Origin: an uncultured beta proteobacterium
GTDB taxonomy: Bacteria > Pseudomonadota > Gammaproteobacteria > Burkholderiales > Burkholderiaceae_B
DNA length: 6,253 bases
NCBI GenBank assembly: GCA_903924715.1
Contig: CAIYCP010000258.1
Location: 1 to 6,253 of the forward strand
Direction: 5' to 3'
Shown: piece after piece, positions 1 through 5,715 of the stretch
Numbering within the stretch: position 1 is the first letter of the stretch
How the letters are laid out: each line of letters begins with the position of its first letter
The notes under the pieces: generated by a model
The model's database searches: none
The model's input: the letters and a program-made list of their open reading frames with translations, nothing else
Told to the model about the DNA's origin: nothing
Made by a program: the position numbers and the translations under genes

Positions 1-111
1 GTGCTGACTAAGTCTGGTGTCGGTGAACTTGAAGGGATTATTAATCAAATTGAAAAAATCAGCAGTATTGATAGCATCATCAATGTATTACGAAAGCATA
101 CGCAAAGCTAA
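1..111 (+). CDS. 3' end of an unidentified upstream gene (possible ACT-like C-terminus)
   Basis: The frame is open from the first base and gives 36 codons before a TAA stop at 109-111. The visible residues run from VLTKSGVGELEGIINQ through a helix-like stretch to an SSIDSIINVLRKH strand and end in TQS. A helix with a spaced hydrophobic pattern followed by an 'I..I.SI..V.R' strand is how ACT domains end in RelA/SpoT-type and other regulatory proteins, but 36 residues are too few to assign a family. The GTG at base 1 is probably an internal codon, because the fragment has no room for a ribosome binding site and looks like the end of a domain. Its stop lies 3 bases before the M20 hydrolase start, so the two genes are probably co-transcribed. 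That the fragment is coding is fairly sure; the ACT suggestion is weak. Confidence 0.55.
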   Translation: MLTKSGVGELEGIINQIEKISSIDSIINVLRKHTQS

Positions 112-114
112 AAC

Positions 115-1407
115 ATGAAACAGACAGAAGCGTTGAAGGCTCAAGTACTGGCGCTGCATCCAGAAGCAACGCAGTTATTTGAAGCGTTGCGAGCGGGCAG
201 TGTTGATCTCGTTAACCGAGGGGTCACGCGTGATACCTATGGCCCTGGCGAACAATTCGCCCACGATTTAGTGCAGAAGCATGCTCAGGCACTTGGCTTA
301 GAAGTACGACAAGACCATTTGCGTAATACGTATATGGTTTGGCCCGGTGTCGATCGTCAGGCACCCGCAATTGTGATTGGTTCGCATCTCGACTCTGTGG
401 CAGCCGGAGGTAACTATGATGGCGCGGCGGGTGTGATGGCGGGCTTGATTGCGGTGCAAGCCTTACAGCAAGCCGGGATTAGATTGAGTTGCGATGTCGT
501 TGTGATGGGGATCAGAGCAGAAGAAAGTATTTGGTTTCAAGTTTCGTACGTGGGTAGCCGTGGTGCTTTAGGCACATTGCCGGCGAGCGCCTTACAACAA
601 AGACGTATTGATACAGGACGCACATTAGCAGAACACTTGCGTGAAGCTGGCGGTGATCCCGAAGGGGTTGAGAAGGGTGTCGTGTACCTGAACAAAGCGA
701 ATGTCCAAGTTTTTTTAGAGTTGCATATTGAGCAAGCCCCTAGCTTAGGCTTGACTGGTTTTCCGACTGCAATCGGTACTGGGGTCCCAGGGCATTTTAG
801 ATTTCCGAGTGCAAAAATTATCGGCGAATATGGTCATGTGGGGCTTGGTCGGCGCTTTAGGCACGACGCGGCCTTAGCGGGTGCAGATCTATCTGTTGAA
901 TTAGACGCGTTGTGGAAGCAGTGGGACGAAGCCGGCAGACTGATGGCTTGTACCTTTGGTCAGTTCCATACCAATGGAGCACGCCATGGCATGACGATTG
1001 TTCCGGGTGAGTTTCACTTTAGTTTGGATGTCAGGGCGTACGATGACGCTGATCTCGTCGAACTCGAAGAACGTTTTATGACACTTGTGGCTCAGATTGA
1101 AAAAAAACGAGGCGTCAAAATTGATCTTGGTGTGCGGGCTTCAGCAAAAGTGGCGAAAGCAGATCAAACGCTGACGCAGCAATTGCGGGATTGCGCCCTG
1201 CGTTTGAAACTTAAGTCGTGCGATCTGCCGAGCCCAGCTTCGCATGATTCAGCCGCTTTTTGTGCGGCAGGTATCCCGTTTGGCTTTATCTTTATTCGCA
1301 ATCCAAACGGCAGCCATCATCCTGATGAAGAGATGTCGATTGATGATTTTTTAGAGGGTACGGCAGTAATGACAGAATGGTTAGCAACGCATTGCATCAA
1401 TTCTTGA
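115..1407 (+). CDS. M20-family Zn-dependent amidase/carbamoylase (N-carbamoyl-L-amino-acid hydrolase / allantoate amidohydrolase group)
   Basis: A complete 430-residue cytoplasmic hydrolase, the usual family length, with no signal peptide. Enzymes of this group use two metal ions to cleave N-carbamoyl amino acids, ureidoglycine-type compounds or related amides. The metal-site motifs are in order: GSHLD (H91, D93), GGNYDG (D102), RAEES (general base E136, metal ligand E137), LELHIEQ (H204) and GSHHPDE (H401). The dimerisation/lid domain lies at about 215-330, with H241 in the place of the family's HAG histidine and R307 in the D-x-R motif. Three conserved patches differ from the textbook form: EEGsRF is EESIWF (137-141), HAGttPM is HVGLGRR and one residue shorter (241-247), and the Asn of N-x-[IV]PG is Thr294. 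The catalytic set is intact, so it should be active, but the exact substrate cannot be named. There is no clear Shine-Dalgarno before ATG 115; with the upstream stop only 3 bases away, translational coupling is likely. Confidence 0.9.
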   Translation: MKQTEALKAQVLALHPEATQLFEALRAGSVDLVNRGVTRDTYGPGEQFAHDLVQKHAQALGLEVRQDHLRNTYMVWPGVDRQAPAIVIGSHLDSVAAGGNYDGAAGVMAGLIAVQALQQAGIRLSCDVVVMGIRAEESIWFQVSYVGSRGALGTLPASALQQRRIDTGRTLAEHLREAGGDPEGVEKGVVYLNKANVQVFLELHIEQAPSLGLTGFPTAIGTGVPGHFRFPSAKIIGEYGHVGLGRRFRHDAALAGADLSVELDALWKQWDEAGRLMACTFGQFHTNGARHGMTIVPGEFHFSLDVRAYDDADLVELEERFMTLVAQIEKKRGVKIDLGVRASAKVAKADQTLTQQLRDCALRLKLKSCDLPSPASHDSAAFCAAGIPFGFIFIRNPNGSHHPDEEMSIDDFLEGTAVMTEWLATHCINS

Positions 1408-2164
1408 GTTTGTAGCCTGTCTTAAAAATCCAAGTAATGATTGCGATGCTGCTGATTAACAGCCCCAGGGTCATCGTCAGACTGAGTGTCAGACTAACAT
1501 CGCCGGCATCGTAAAAGCTCCAGCGAAATCCACTGACCAAATACACGACGGGATTGAGCAAAGCCACTTTTTGCCAAAAGGGAGGGAGTAATTCAAGCGA
1601 GTAGAAACTTCCCCCTAAAAATGTTAAGGGCGTGATGATCAGAAGAGGTACCACCTGTAGTTTTTCAAAATTGTCTGCCCAGACGCCGATGATAAAACCA
1701 AGCAAACTAAATGTGACCGCAGTACAGATCAAAAAAAACAGCATCCAAAAGGGGTGCATGATATGAATTGGCACAAAGATCGTTGAAGTCGCCAAAATAA
1801 TCAAGCCAAGGAAAATCGTTTTTACTGTGGCTGCTCCGACATAACCCAAGACAATTTCGAAGTGTGAAATTGGCGCTGAGAGTAACTCATAAATAGTGCC
1901 AGTGAATTTTGGAAAGTAAATGCCAAAGGACGCATTTGAAATGCTTTGAGTTAACAAAGAGAGCATGATCAGACCAGGCACAATGAAGGCGCCGTAGCTC
2001 ACCCCGTCAATATCCGTCATCCGCGAACCGATGGCTGCGCCAAAAACAATGAAATACAAGGACGTTGAGATGACCGGCGCAACGACGCTTTGCATCATGG
2101 TTCGCAAGGCACGCGACATCTCAAAATTGAAGATGGCTTTGATGGCATAAATATTGAGTTGCAC
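1397..2164 (-). CDS. yadH: ABC-2 type transporter permease, YadH-like
   Basis: A 255-residue integral inner-membrane protein that forms the channel of an ABC exporter with the ATPase encoded just upstream. About six hydrophobic segments are visible, near residues 25-45, 56-76, 105-131, 138-161, 170-190 and 229-247. Length and motifs match E. coli YadH and the NodJ/ABC-2 family: a YGAFIVPGLIMLSLLT segment (57-72), the loop ELLSAPIS (93-100) that contacts the ATPase, and the C-terminal signature PLTFLGGSFYSLELLPPFW (179-197) followed by LNPVVYLVSGFR (203-214). The start is a GTG two bases after the ATPase stop. It is preferred because the alignment with YadH begins there and an AAAAGGA ribosome binding site sits 9 bases upstream; the next in-frame ATG would remove part of the N-terminal helix. 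The 3' end overlaps the convergent M20 gene by 11 bp. The cargo is unknown; YadGH itself is poorly characterised. Confidence 0.93.
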   Translation of the reverse strand: MQLNIYAIKAIFNFEMSRALRTMMQSVVAPVISTSLYFIVFGAAIGSRMTDIDGVSYGAFIVPGLIMLSLLTQSISNASFGIYFPKFTGTIYELLSAPISHFEIVLGYVGAATVKTIFLGLIILATSTIFVPIHIMHPFWMLFFLICTAVTFSLLGFIIGVWADNFEKLQVVPLLIITPLTFLGGSFYSLELLPPFWQKVALLNPVVYLVSGFRWSFYDAGDVSLTLSLTMTLGLLISSIAIITWIFKTGYKLKN

Positions 2165-2166
2165 GC

Positions 2167-3087
2167 TTAAGCGTCCTTTTGACTGGTCAGACTCACGAAG
2201 ATATCTTCAAGCGAGCTTTCATTTGTATGCAAGTCTTTAAACTGAATGTTGACTTGTCCAAGCTGATTTAAAAGATCAGTAATCCCCACGTCTTTGTTTG
2301 TGGCATCGTAGGTGTAGATCAGTTCATGACCTTCTTTGGCAAGTGCTAGACCACTGATCTTAAGGTTGGATGGAATCTCACTCAGCGGTTTAGTCAGCTG
2401 CAAGATCAATTCTTTTTTGCCCAGCTTTTTCATTAACTGACTCGTCTCATCGACCAAAAGGATTTCGCCTTTGGTGATGATGCCAATACGGTCGGCCATT
2501 TCTTCGGCTTCTTCGATATAGTGTGTCGTCAAGACGATTGTGACGCCCGTTTGTTTGAGCGCTTTGACCAATTGCCACATATCGCGCCTGAGACTGACAT
2601 CGACGCCAGCGGTGGGTTCATCCAGAAATAAAAGCTGAGGTTCGTGTGACAGTGCTTTTGCGATCATTAGTCGGCGTTTCATTCCTCCCGACAGTCGCAT
2701 AATTTTGCTGTCTTTTTTATCCCATAAGGATAAATCTTTAAGGATTTTTTCAATTAAAACTGGATTGGCAGGTTTTCCAAACAGGCCGCGACTAAAGCTG
2801 ACTGTGTTCCAAACGGTTTCGAACATGTCAGTTGCGATTTCTTGCGGTACCAGACCCACCCGCGCTCTGGCTTGTCGGTAGTGCTGAATATGGTCAAAGC
2901 CATCAATTGTGACGGTGCCCGTGCTTGGCGTCACAATGCCGCAAATAATGCTGATTAAGGTTGTTTTTCCGGCGCCGTTTGGGCCGAGGAGCGCAAAGAT
3001 CTCGCCTTGCCTAATCTCAAGATTGATATTTTTTAAGGCGCTAAAGCCGCTTGCGTACGTTTTTGAAAGCTGGGAGATACTGATCAT
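2167..3087 (-). CDS. yadG: ABC transporter ATP-binding protein, YadG-like
   Basis: A 306-residue cytoplasmic ATPase that powers the adjacent permease. It has all nucleotide-binding motifs in order: Walker A GPNGAGKT (35-42), Q-loop PQE (81-83), signature LSGGMKRR (132-139), Walker B LLFLDEP (152-158) with catalytic E157, and the switch histidine in TTHY (H189). Stretches such as LSGGMKRRLMIAKAL and DEPTAGVD...RR.MW match E. coli YadG closely. Residues after about 225 form the C-terminal extension common to exporters of this class, ending in the typical SLEDIFVSLT motif (292-301). The ATG at 3085-3087 gives the normal N-terminus (MISISQLSKTY), although it has only a weak ribosome binding site. 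The stop is 2 bp before the permease start, so the pair is an operon. A role in export of a lipid, glycan or drug-like compound is inference from the family only. Confidence 0.95.
   Translation of the reverse strand: MISISQLSKTYASGFSALKNINLEIRQGEIFALLGPNGAGKTTLISIICGIVTPSTGTVTIDGFDHIQHYRQARARVGLVPQEIATDMFETVWNTVSFSRGLFGKPANPVLIEKILKDLSLWDKKDSKIMRLSGGMKRRLMIAKALSHEPQLLFLDEPTAGVDVSLRRDMWQLVKALKQTGVTIVLTTHYIEEAEEMADRIGIITKGEILLVDETSQLMKKLGKKELILQLTKPLSEIPSNLKISGLALAKEGHELIYTYDATNKDVGITDLLNQLGQVNIQFKDLHTNESSLEDIFVSLTSQKDA
2174..2180 (-). promoter_or_regulatory. Ribosome binding site for the GTG-started permease
   Basis: On the - strand this reads AAAAGGA, ending 9 bases before the GTG at 2162-2164. 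It lies inside the last codons of the ATPase gene and supports the GTG as the true permease start. Confidence 0.6.
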
Positions 3088-3166
3088 GTTTAAAAACGTG
3101 CCTATGGGTGTGTCGCGAAGAGGAGGCTCGCTTAGTCTCAGGATACACCAAGGTTGAAGTCACGCG
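3088..3166 (-). other. Intergenic leader between hydrolase and ATPase genes with imperfect nested hairpin
   Basis: This 79-bp gap lies between the stop of the AstE-like hydrolase and the start of the ATPase. An outer inverted repeat pairs 3142-3149 with 3107-3114 (8 positions with one A-C mismatch in the - strand transcript, a G-U pair in the opposite one). Directly inside it is a 4-bp stem, 3115-3118 with 3128-3131. No U-tract follows closely enough to make it an intrinsic terminator, and I see no good -35/-10 pair for a separate ATPase promoter. Read-through from the hydrolase gene is therefore possible. Whether the fold is real is uncertain. Confidence 0.3.
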
Positions 3167-4189
3167 CTAACGGCCCAGTCTTCCACCGGCGCGTGCTAAA
3201 TAAAACCACTCTTGTCCTGGTTGAGACTTGATATTCGGAAACACAATGAAGCAGTCTTGTTCAGCGTGAAGAGCGGTGCCATCTGCGCGCGTGCCGATTA
3301 ACGTACCTTTTTTCAATGAATCAAAGCTTTTCCAGGGTTGAGAAAATTGATCGTTGATATCAAAGCGATCAAAGACGTCATAGAGACCTAAGACTTCGAA
3401 GTTGGTGGCAGCAGCAGGTGGGTTGCCTTTGATTAGGCCGGTGTGCACCAACGTATTGATGATGGCTTGATAGGCAACTTCTCGACCATTGACATCATCG
3501 TGTTGCCCGCATTCAAGTGTGATGGCCCAGCCACCGTTCGCGCGCATGTACTCGGTTGTGCCAACGCCGTAGCCGGTATCGATGTCAACATGGCCAGCGT
3601 TAAATCGCCCAGCATTGACCTCTTGAATTCGCCGCGCAATGCCTTTGGCGTAAGTATCGAGCCAACCATAAACGAAACGATTGCATCCCAGCCGTTGCAC
3701 TAACGCTTCTTCTGTTTCAGCCTGCGAGAAGGGCTCAAGAGGTTTTGCATTATTAGAAGGGCCAAACAAGGCAAATGCTCGGTCGCCGCTTTGAAAGGAA
3801 TGTAAATCGAGTAAGCCATCGTGTTCGGCGAGTAAAGGGCAAAGCCAATTCGCTAAATGATCTTCGTATTGTTCAGGATTTTTGGTGGGCGCCAGGCGTC
3901 GATTCAAATTGCGATCACCCGCACGGCGCTGCAGTCTGTAGGCTTTTGGGTTAGTGACTGGCACAACAGTGAGTACCCCGCAGAGTAATTTGATCTCGCC
4001 TTCTTCAAGTTGTTGCACTAGGCGTTTAATCGCGAAGGTGCCGCACGTTTCATTGCCATGCACGGCTGCGGTAATGATCAGACGAGGCCCTGTAAGAGGG
4101 CTCGTAAACTGCAGCGCCTGAAAAGGGCGCTCATCCTGTAGCGGGATGTTTTCAGGCAAAGAAAGAAGAGCTTTAGAGGGTAGTGACAT
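3167..4189 (-). CDS. Succinylglutamate desuccinylase/aspartoacylase-family zinc hydrolase (AstE/AspA-like, M14 fold)
   Basis: A 340-residue cytoplasmic zinc enzyme of the AstE_AspA family, which removes acyl groups from N-acylated amino acids such as N-succinylglutamate or N-acetylaspartate. The zinc site is visible: AVHGNE (H44, E47) and LLDLHS (H130). The substrate-carboxylate region NPKAYRLQRR...DRNLNRR (80-98) carries the family's N-x-x-R pattern, and the catalytic glutamate is E226 in TLECGQ. The C-terminal part (about 260-340) is the beta-rich domain typical of the family. The length is normal and nothing key is missing. No arginine-succinyltransferase (ast) genes lie nearby, so calling it AstE itself is not supported; aspartoacylase-like or another N-acyl amino acid hydrolase is equally possible. 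The ATG at 4187-4189 lacks a clear Shine-Dalgarno. The gene reads toward the ABC exporter genes 79 bp downstream and may share their transcript. It diverges from the FkbM gene. Confidence 0.9.
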   Translation of the reverse strand: MSLPSKALLSLPENIPLQDERPFQALQFTSPLTGPRLIITAAVHGNETCGTFAIKRLVQQLEEGEIKLLCGVLTVVPVTNPKAYRLQRRAGDRNLNRRLAPTKNPEQYEDHLANWLCPLLAEHDGLLDLHSFQSGDRAFALFGPSNNAKPLEPFSQAETEEALVQRLGCNRFVYGWLDTYAKGIARRIQEVNAGRFNAGHVDIDTGYGVGTTEYMRANGGWAITLECGQHDDVNGREVAYQAIINTLVHTGLIKGNPPAAATNFEVLGLYDVFDRFDINDQFSQPWKSFDSLKKGTLIGTRADGTALHAEQDCFIVFPNIKSQPGQEWFYLARAGGRLGR

Positions 4190-4304
4190 GGCAGGCTAAG
4201 TGTTTTGAAAGAAGTGCTTAGAAGAGTGGCTTCATAAACATTTTAGTATGATGCAGTTTATATCAACATTTTCATAAAACCTTTAGCAACCCTGGGTGCT
4301 GCAT
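4190..4304. promoter_or_regulatory. AT-rich divergent promoter region between hydrolase and FkbM genes
   Basis: The two genes are transcribed away from each other, so this 115-bp stretch must hold promoters for both unless upstream transcripts extend in. On the - strand there is an extended -10-like element, TGATATAAA (complement of 4257-4265), about 65 bases before the hydrolase start. A second - strand option is TTGATA (4261-4266) with TAAAAT (4240-4245), although its spacer of 15 is short. On the + strand the best -10 match is TATGAT at 4247-4252, without a convincing -35. All assignments are by eye. Confidence 0.45.
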
Positions 4305-5225
4305 ATGTCATTATCCTACACACAAAATCTTGAGGATTATCACCTTTCGCTTGCTTTTGCAGGCCAAGAACGAGGGTTTTATATTGATATCGGTGCCGGG
4401 CACCCCGTCGCCGACAATGTTTCTCTTTGGTTTTATGAGCGCGGTTGGAGCGGTATCGTTGCTGAGCCGATCCCAGAGTTGGCGAGTTTATATAAAAAAA
4501 TTCGAGATCGCGATACGGTGTATCAGGGTTTGATTGGCCGTGAGATAGGGACAGTGGATTTTTTTCATGTCAATCGCTTGCACGGCTTTTCAACCACGAT
4601 CGAATTGCATGCGGATGTTGCCAAAGAGTTCGGTGCTGACTATCAACGCCTGTCATTGCCAATGCTGACCTTGTCTAAATTATGCGAACGTCATCAAGTC
4701 CAACAAATTGATTTTTTAAAGATAGATGTTGAGGGTGCTGAAGGTGACGTGTTGGCGGGCAACGACTTTAACCGTTTTCGCCCGAAGGTGATTGTGGCTG
4801 AAGCGGTAACGCCCGGTAAGGGGGAACCCGCTTGGGACGCCTATGAGCCGCTGTTATTGGCGAATGGTTATAAATTCAGACTCTTTGATACACTGAATCG
4901 CTTTTATGTTGCTGAAGAATGCCCTGAAATTTTCGAGCGCTTACCTGCAGAGCGTGCGCCTTGGGATGACGTCACGCATATGTACGAAATTGGTCGGGCG
5001 CCCGAACAAGCGAATCACCCTGACTTTGCGTTGGCGCAACAACTTGCACGCGGATTTTGGGCTGCATTACCGCATATGGATCAAGAGGTTCTACAAGATA
5101 TCATTGTTAGAGGTAAGCGCGCAGGTGATGTCTCAGCCTTCGAACAAATCAGCTCACCTGAGATGCGCATTGCACTGGGTCGGATCGCTTGTGGGTATGA
5201 TGGTGGTCAGATCATCAATGAATAA
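4305..5225 (+). CDS. FkbM-family SAM-dependent methyltransferase with C-terminal extension
   Basis: A 306-residue soluble protein. The N-terminus (SYTQNLEDYHL) and the SAM-binding motif GFYIDIGAGHP (24-34) are typical of the FkbM group, as are FYERGWSGIVAEPIPEL (43-59), the acidic motif IDFLKIDVEGAE (135-146) with VLAGNDF, and the strand KVIVAEAV. These enzymes O-methylate sugars or small hydroxyl-bearing metabolites. The core ends near residue 205; about 100 further residues (with APWDDVTHMYEIGRAPEQAN and a helical tail) match no domain I recognise. ATG 4305 is chosen because GGTG (4295-4298) is spaced 6 bases before it and the family alignment starts there; a GTG at 4296 would add three residues and cannot be excluded. 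There are no glycosyltransferase or polysaccharide genes in view, so the substrate is unknown. It is the first gene of the rightward block. Confidence 0.88.
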   Translation: MSLSYTQNLEDYHLSLAFAGQERGFYIDIGAGHPVADNVSLWFYERGWSGIVAEPIPELASLYKKIRDRDTVYQGLIGREIGTVDFFHVNRLHGFSTTIELHADVAKEFGADYQRLSLPMLTLSKLCERHQVQQIDFLKIDVEGAEGDVLAGNDFNRFRPKVIVAEAVTPGKGEPAWDAYEPLLLANGYKFRLFDTLNRFYVAEECPEIFERLPAERAPWDDVTHMYEIGRAPEQANHPDFALAQQLARGFWAALPHMDQEVLQDIIVRGKRAGDVSAFEQISSPEMRIALGRIACGYDGGQIINE

Positions 5226-5275
5226 GTGATGAGCCCAACGCCCATGGGCACATAAAACGAGTAACTGCGATACGC

Positions 5276-5303
5276 ATTAAAATAAAATCATTAAAATGAA
5301 ATC
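5276..5303 (+). repeat. 14-bp AT-rich tandem direct repeat in the leader of the monooxygenase gene
   Basis: Two abutting copies, ATTAAAATAAAATC (5276-5289) and ATTAAAATGAAATC (5290-5303), are identical at 13 of 14 positions. They end 7 bases before the ribosome binding site. Each copy contains TAAAAT, a good -10-like hexamer, so the pair could hold a promoter or a double protein-binding site. No convincing -35 is seen upstream. Confidence 0.5.
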
Positions 5304-5310
5304 AAACCAC

Positions 5311-5317
5311 AAAGGAG
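5311..5317 (+). promoter_or_regulatory. Strong Shine-Dalgarno for the YgiN-like monooxygenase
   Basis: AAAGGAG ends 7 bases before the ATG at 5325-5327. This is the best ribosome binding site in the window and suggests the small protein is made at a higher level than its neighbours, most of which have weak sites. Confidence 0.8.
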
Positions 5318-5324
5318 CCACACC

Positions 5325-5633
5325 ATGATTCATGTTTTAGCTGTTATCACTGCCAAACCCGGGTTGCGCGATACGATTTTGACGCATTTTCGCGCGAATG
5401 TTCCAGCGGTGAAGGCCGAAAAGGGTTGTATCGAATATGGTGCGGCGATTGATGCCGAAAATGCACCTGCGATCCAAACTCCTTGGGGCCCGGATACTTT
5501 TGTTGTGATTGAGAAATGGGAAAGCATGGACGCACTGAAGGCCCACTCAGTTGCTCCGCACATGGCGGCGTATGGTGCCAAGACGAAAGAGTTTATTGCG
5601 AGCCGCGTGATTCATTTGCTGTCACCGACTTAA
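5325..5633 (+). CDS. Antibiotic biosynthesis monooxygenase (ABM) domain protein, YgiN-like
   Basis: A 102-residue protein consisting of one ABM domain (dimeric ferredoxin-like alpha/beta barrel), the usual length for YgiN-type quinol monooxygenases and related small enzymes. Visible family features are the N-terminal strand MIHVLAVITAKPGLRD, the turn VKAEKGCIEYGAAID (29-43), the strand TFVVIEKWES (58-67) followed by MDALKAH, and the helix SVAPHMAAYGAKTKEF, which carries the H79 of the conserved 'H...PHM..Y' pattern. Members oxidise quinols or aromatic substrates without cofactor, or have no proven activity, so the substrate is open. The start is fixed by a strong ribosome binding site. It lies 99 bp after the FkbM gene with its own possible promoter and is closed by a strong terminator 11 bases past its stop, so it may be expressed alone. 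Confidence 0.9.
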   Translation: MIHVLAVITAKPGLRDTILTHFRANVPAVKAEKGCIEYGAAIDAENAPAIQTPWGPDTFVVIEKWESMDALKAHSVAPHMAAYGAKTKEFIASRVIHLLSPT

Positions 5634-5644
5634 GCGGATCCATC

Positions 5645-5688
5645 AAAAAAAACGCCAAGATTCTATGAAAGGAATCTTGGCGTTTTTT
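5645..5688. terminator. Bidirectional Rho-independent terminator
   Basis: The arms ACGCCAAGATTC (5652-5663) and GAATCTTGGCGT (5672-5683) pair perfectly around an 8-base loop. The stem is flanked by eight A on the left (5645-5652) and six T on the right (5683-5688), so a U-tract follows the hairpin on either strand. It sits between the convergent monooxygenase gene (stop at 5633) and the MFS gene (stop at 5716) and should end both transcripts. Confidence 0.95.
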
Positions 5689-5715
5689 AATGCGTAGGCG
5701 CGAGTACTTCAGCTT

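Noticed and set aside
1..111. Short complete gene starting at the GTG at base 1
   Set aside because: The GTG coincides with the window edge, no upstream ribosome binding site can be seen, and the peptide reads like the end of a larger domain; treated as a 3' fragment.
2909..3157. 82-codon + strand open frame opposite the start of the ATPase gene
   Set aside because: Mostly the antisense of the conserved Walker A region, with no family resemblance.
3443..3703. 86-codon + strand open frame opposite the AstE-like gene, and a 78-codon - strand frame at 3433-3669
   Set aside because: Both lie inside a well-supported hydrolase gene, have no recognisable product and no ribosome binding site; shadows of the real coding frame.
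1397..4189. Toxin, defence or biosynthetic island spanning the middle block
   Set aside because: All three genes belong to common housekeeping or transport families with complete motifs; no mobility genes, flanking repeats or marked shift in base composition are visible.
5240..5249. GCCCATGGGC palindrome after the FkbM stop, considered as a terminator
   Set aside because: It has no loop of its own and no following T-tract; the alternative GCCC/GGGC pairing gives only a 4-bp stem. At most a weak structure.
5330..5581. Three overlapping antisense open frames opposite the monooxygenase gene
   Set aside because: The sense frame has clear ABM family motifs and a strong ribosome binding site; the antisense frames have neither and end before the shared terminator, so they are chance.
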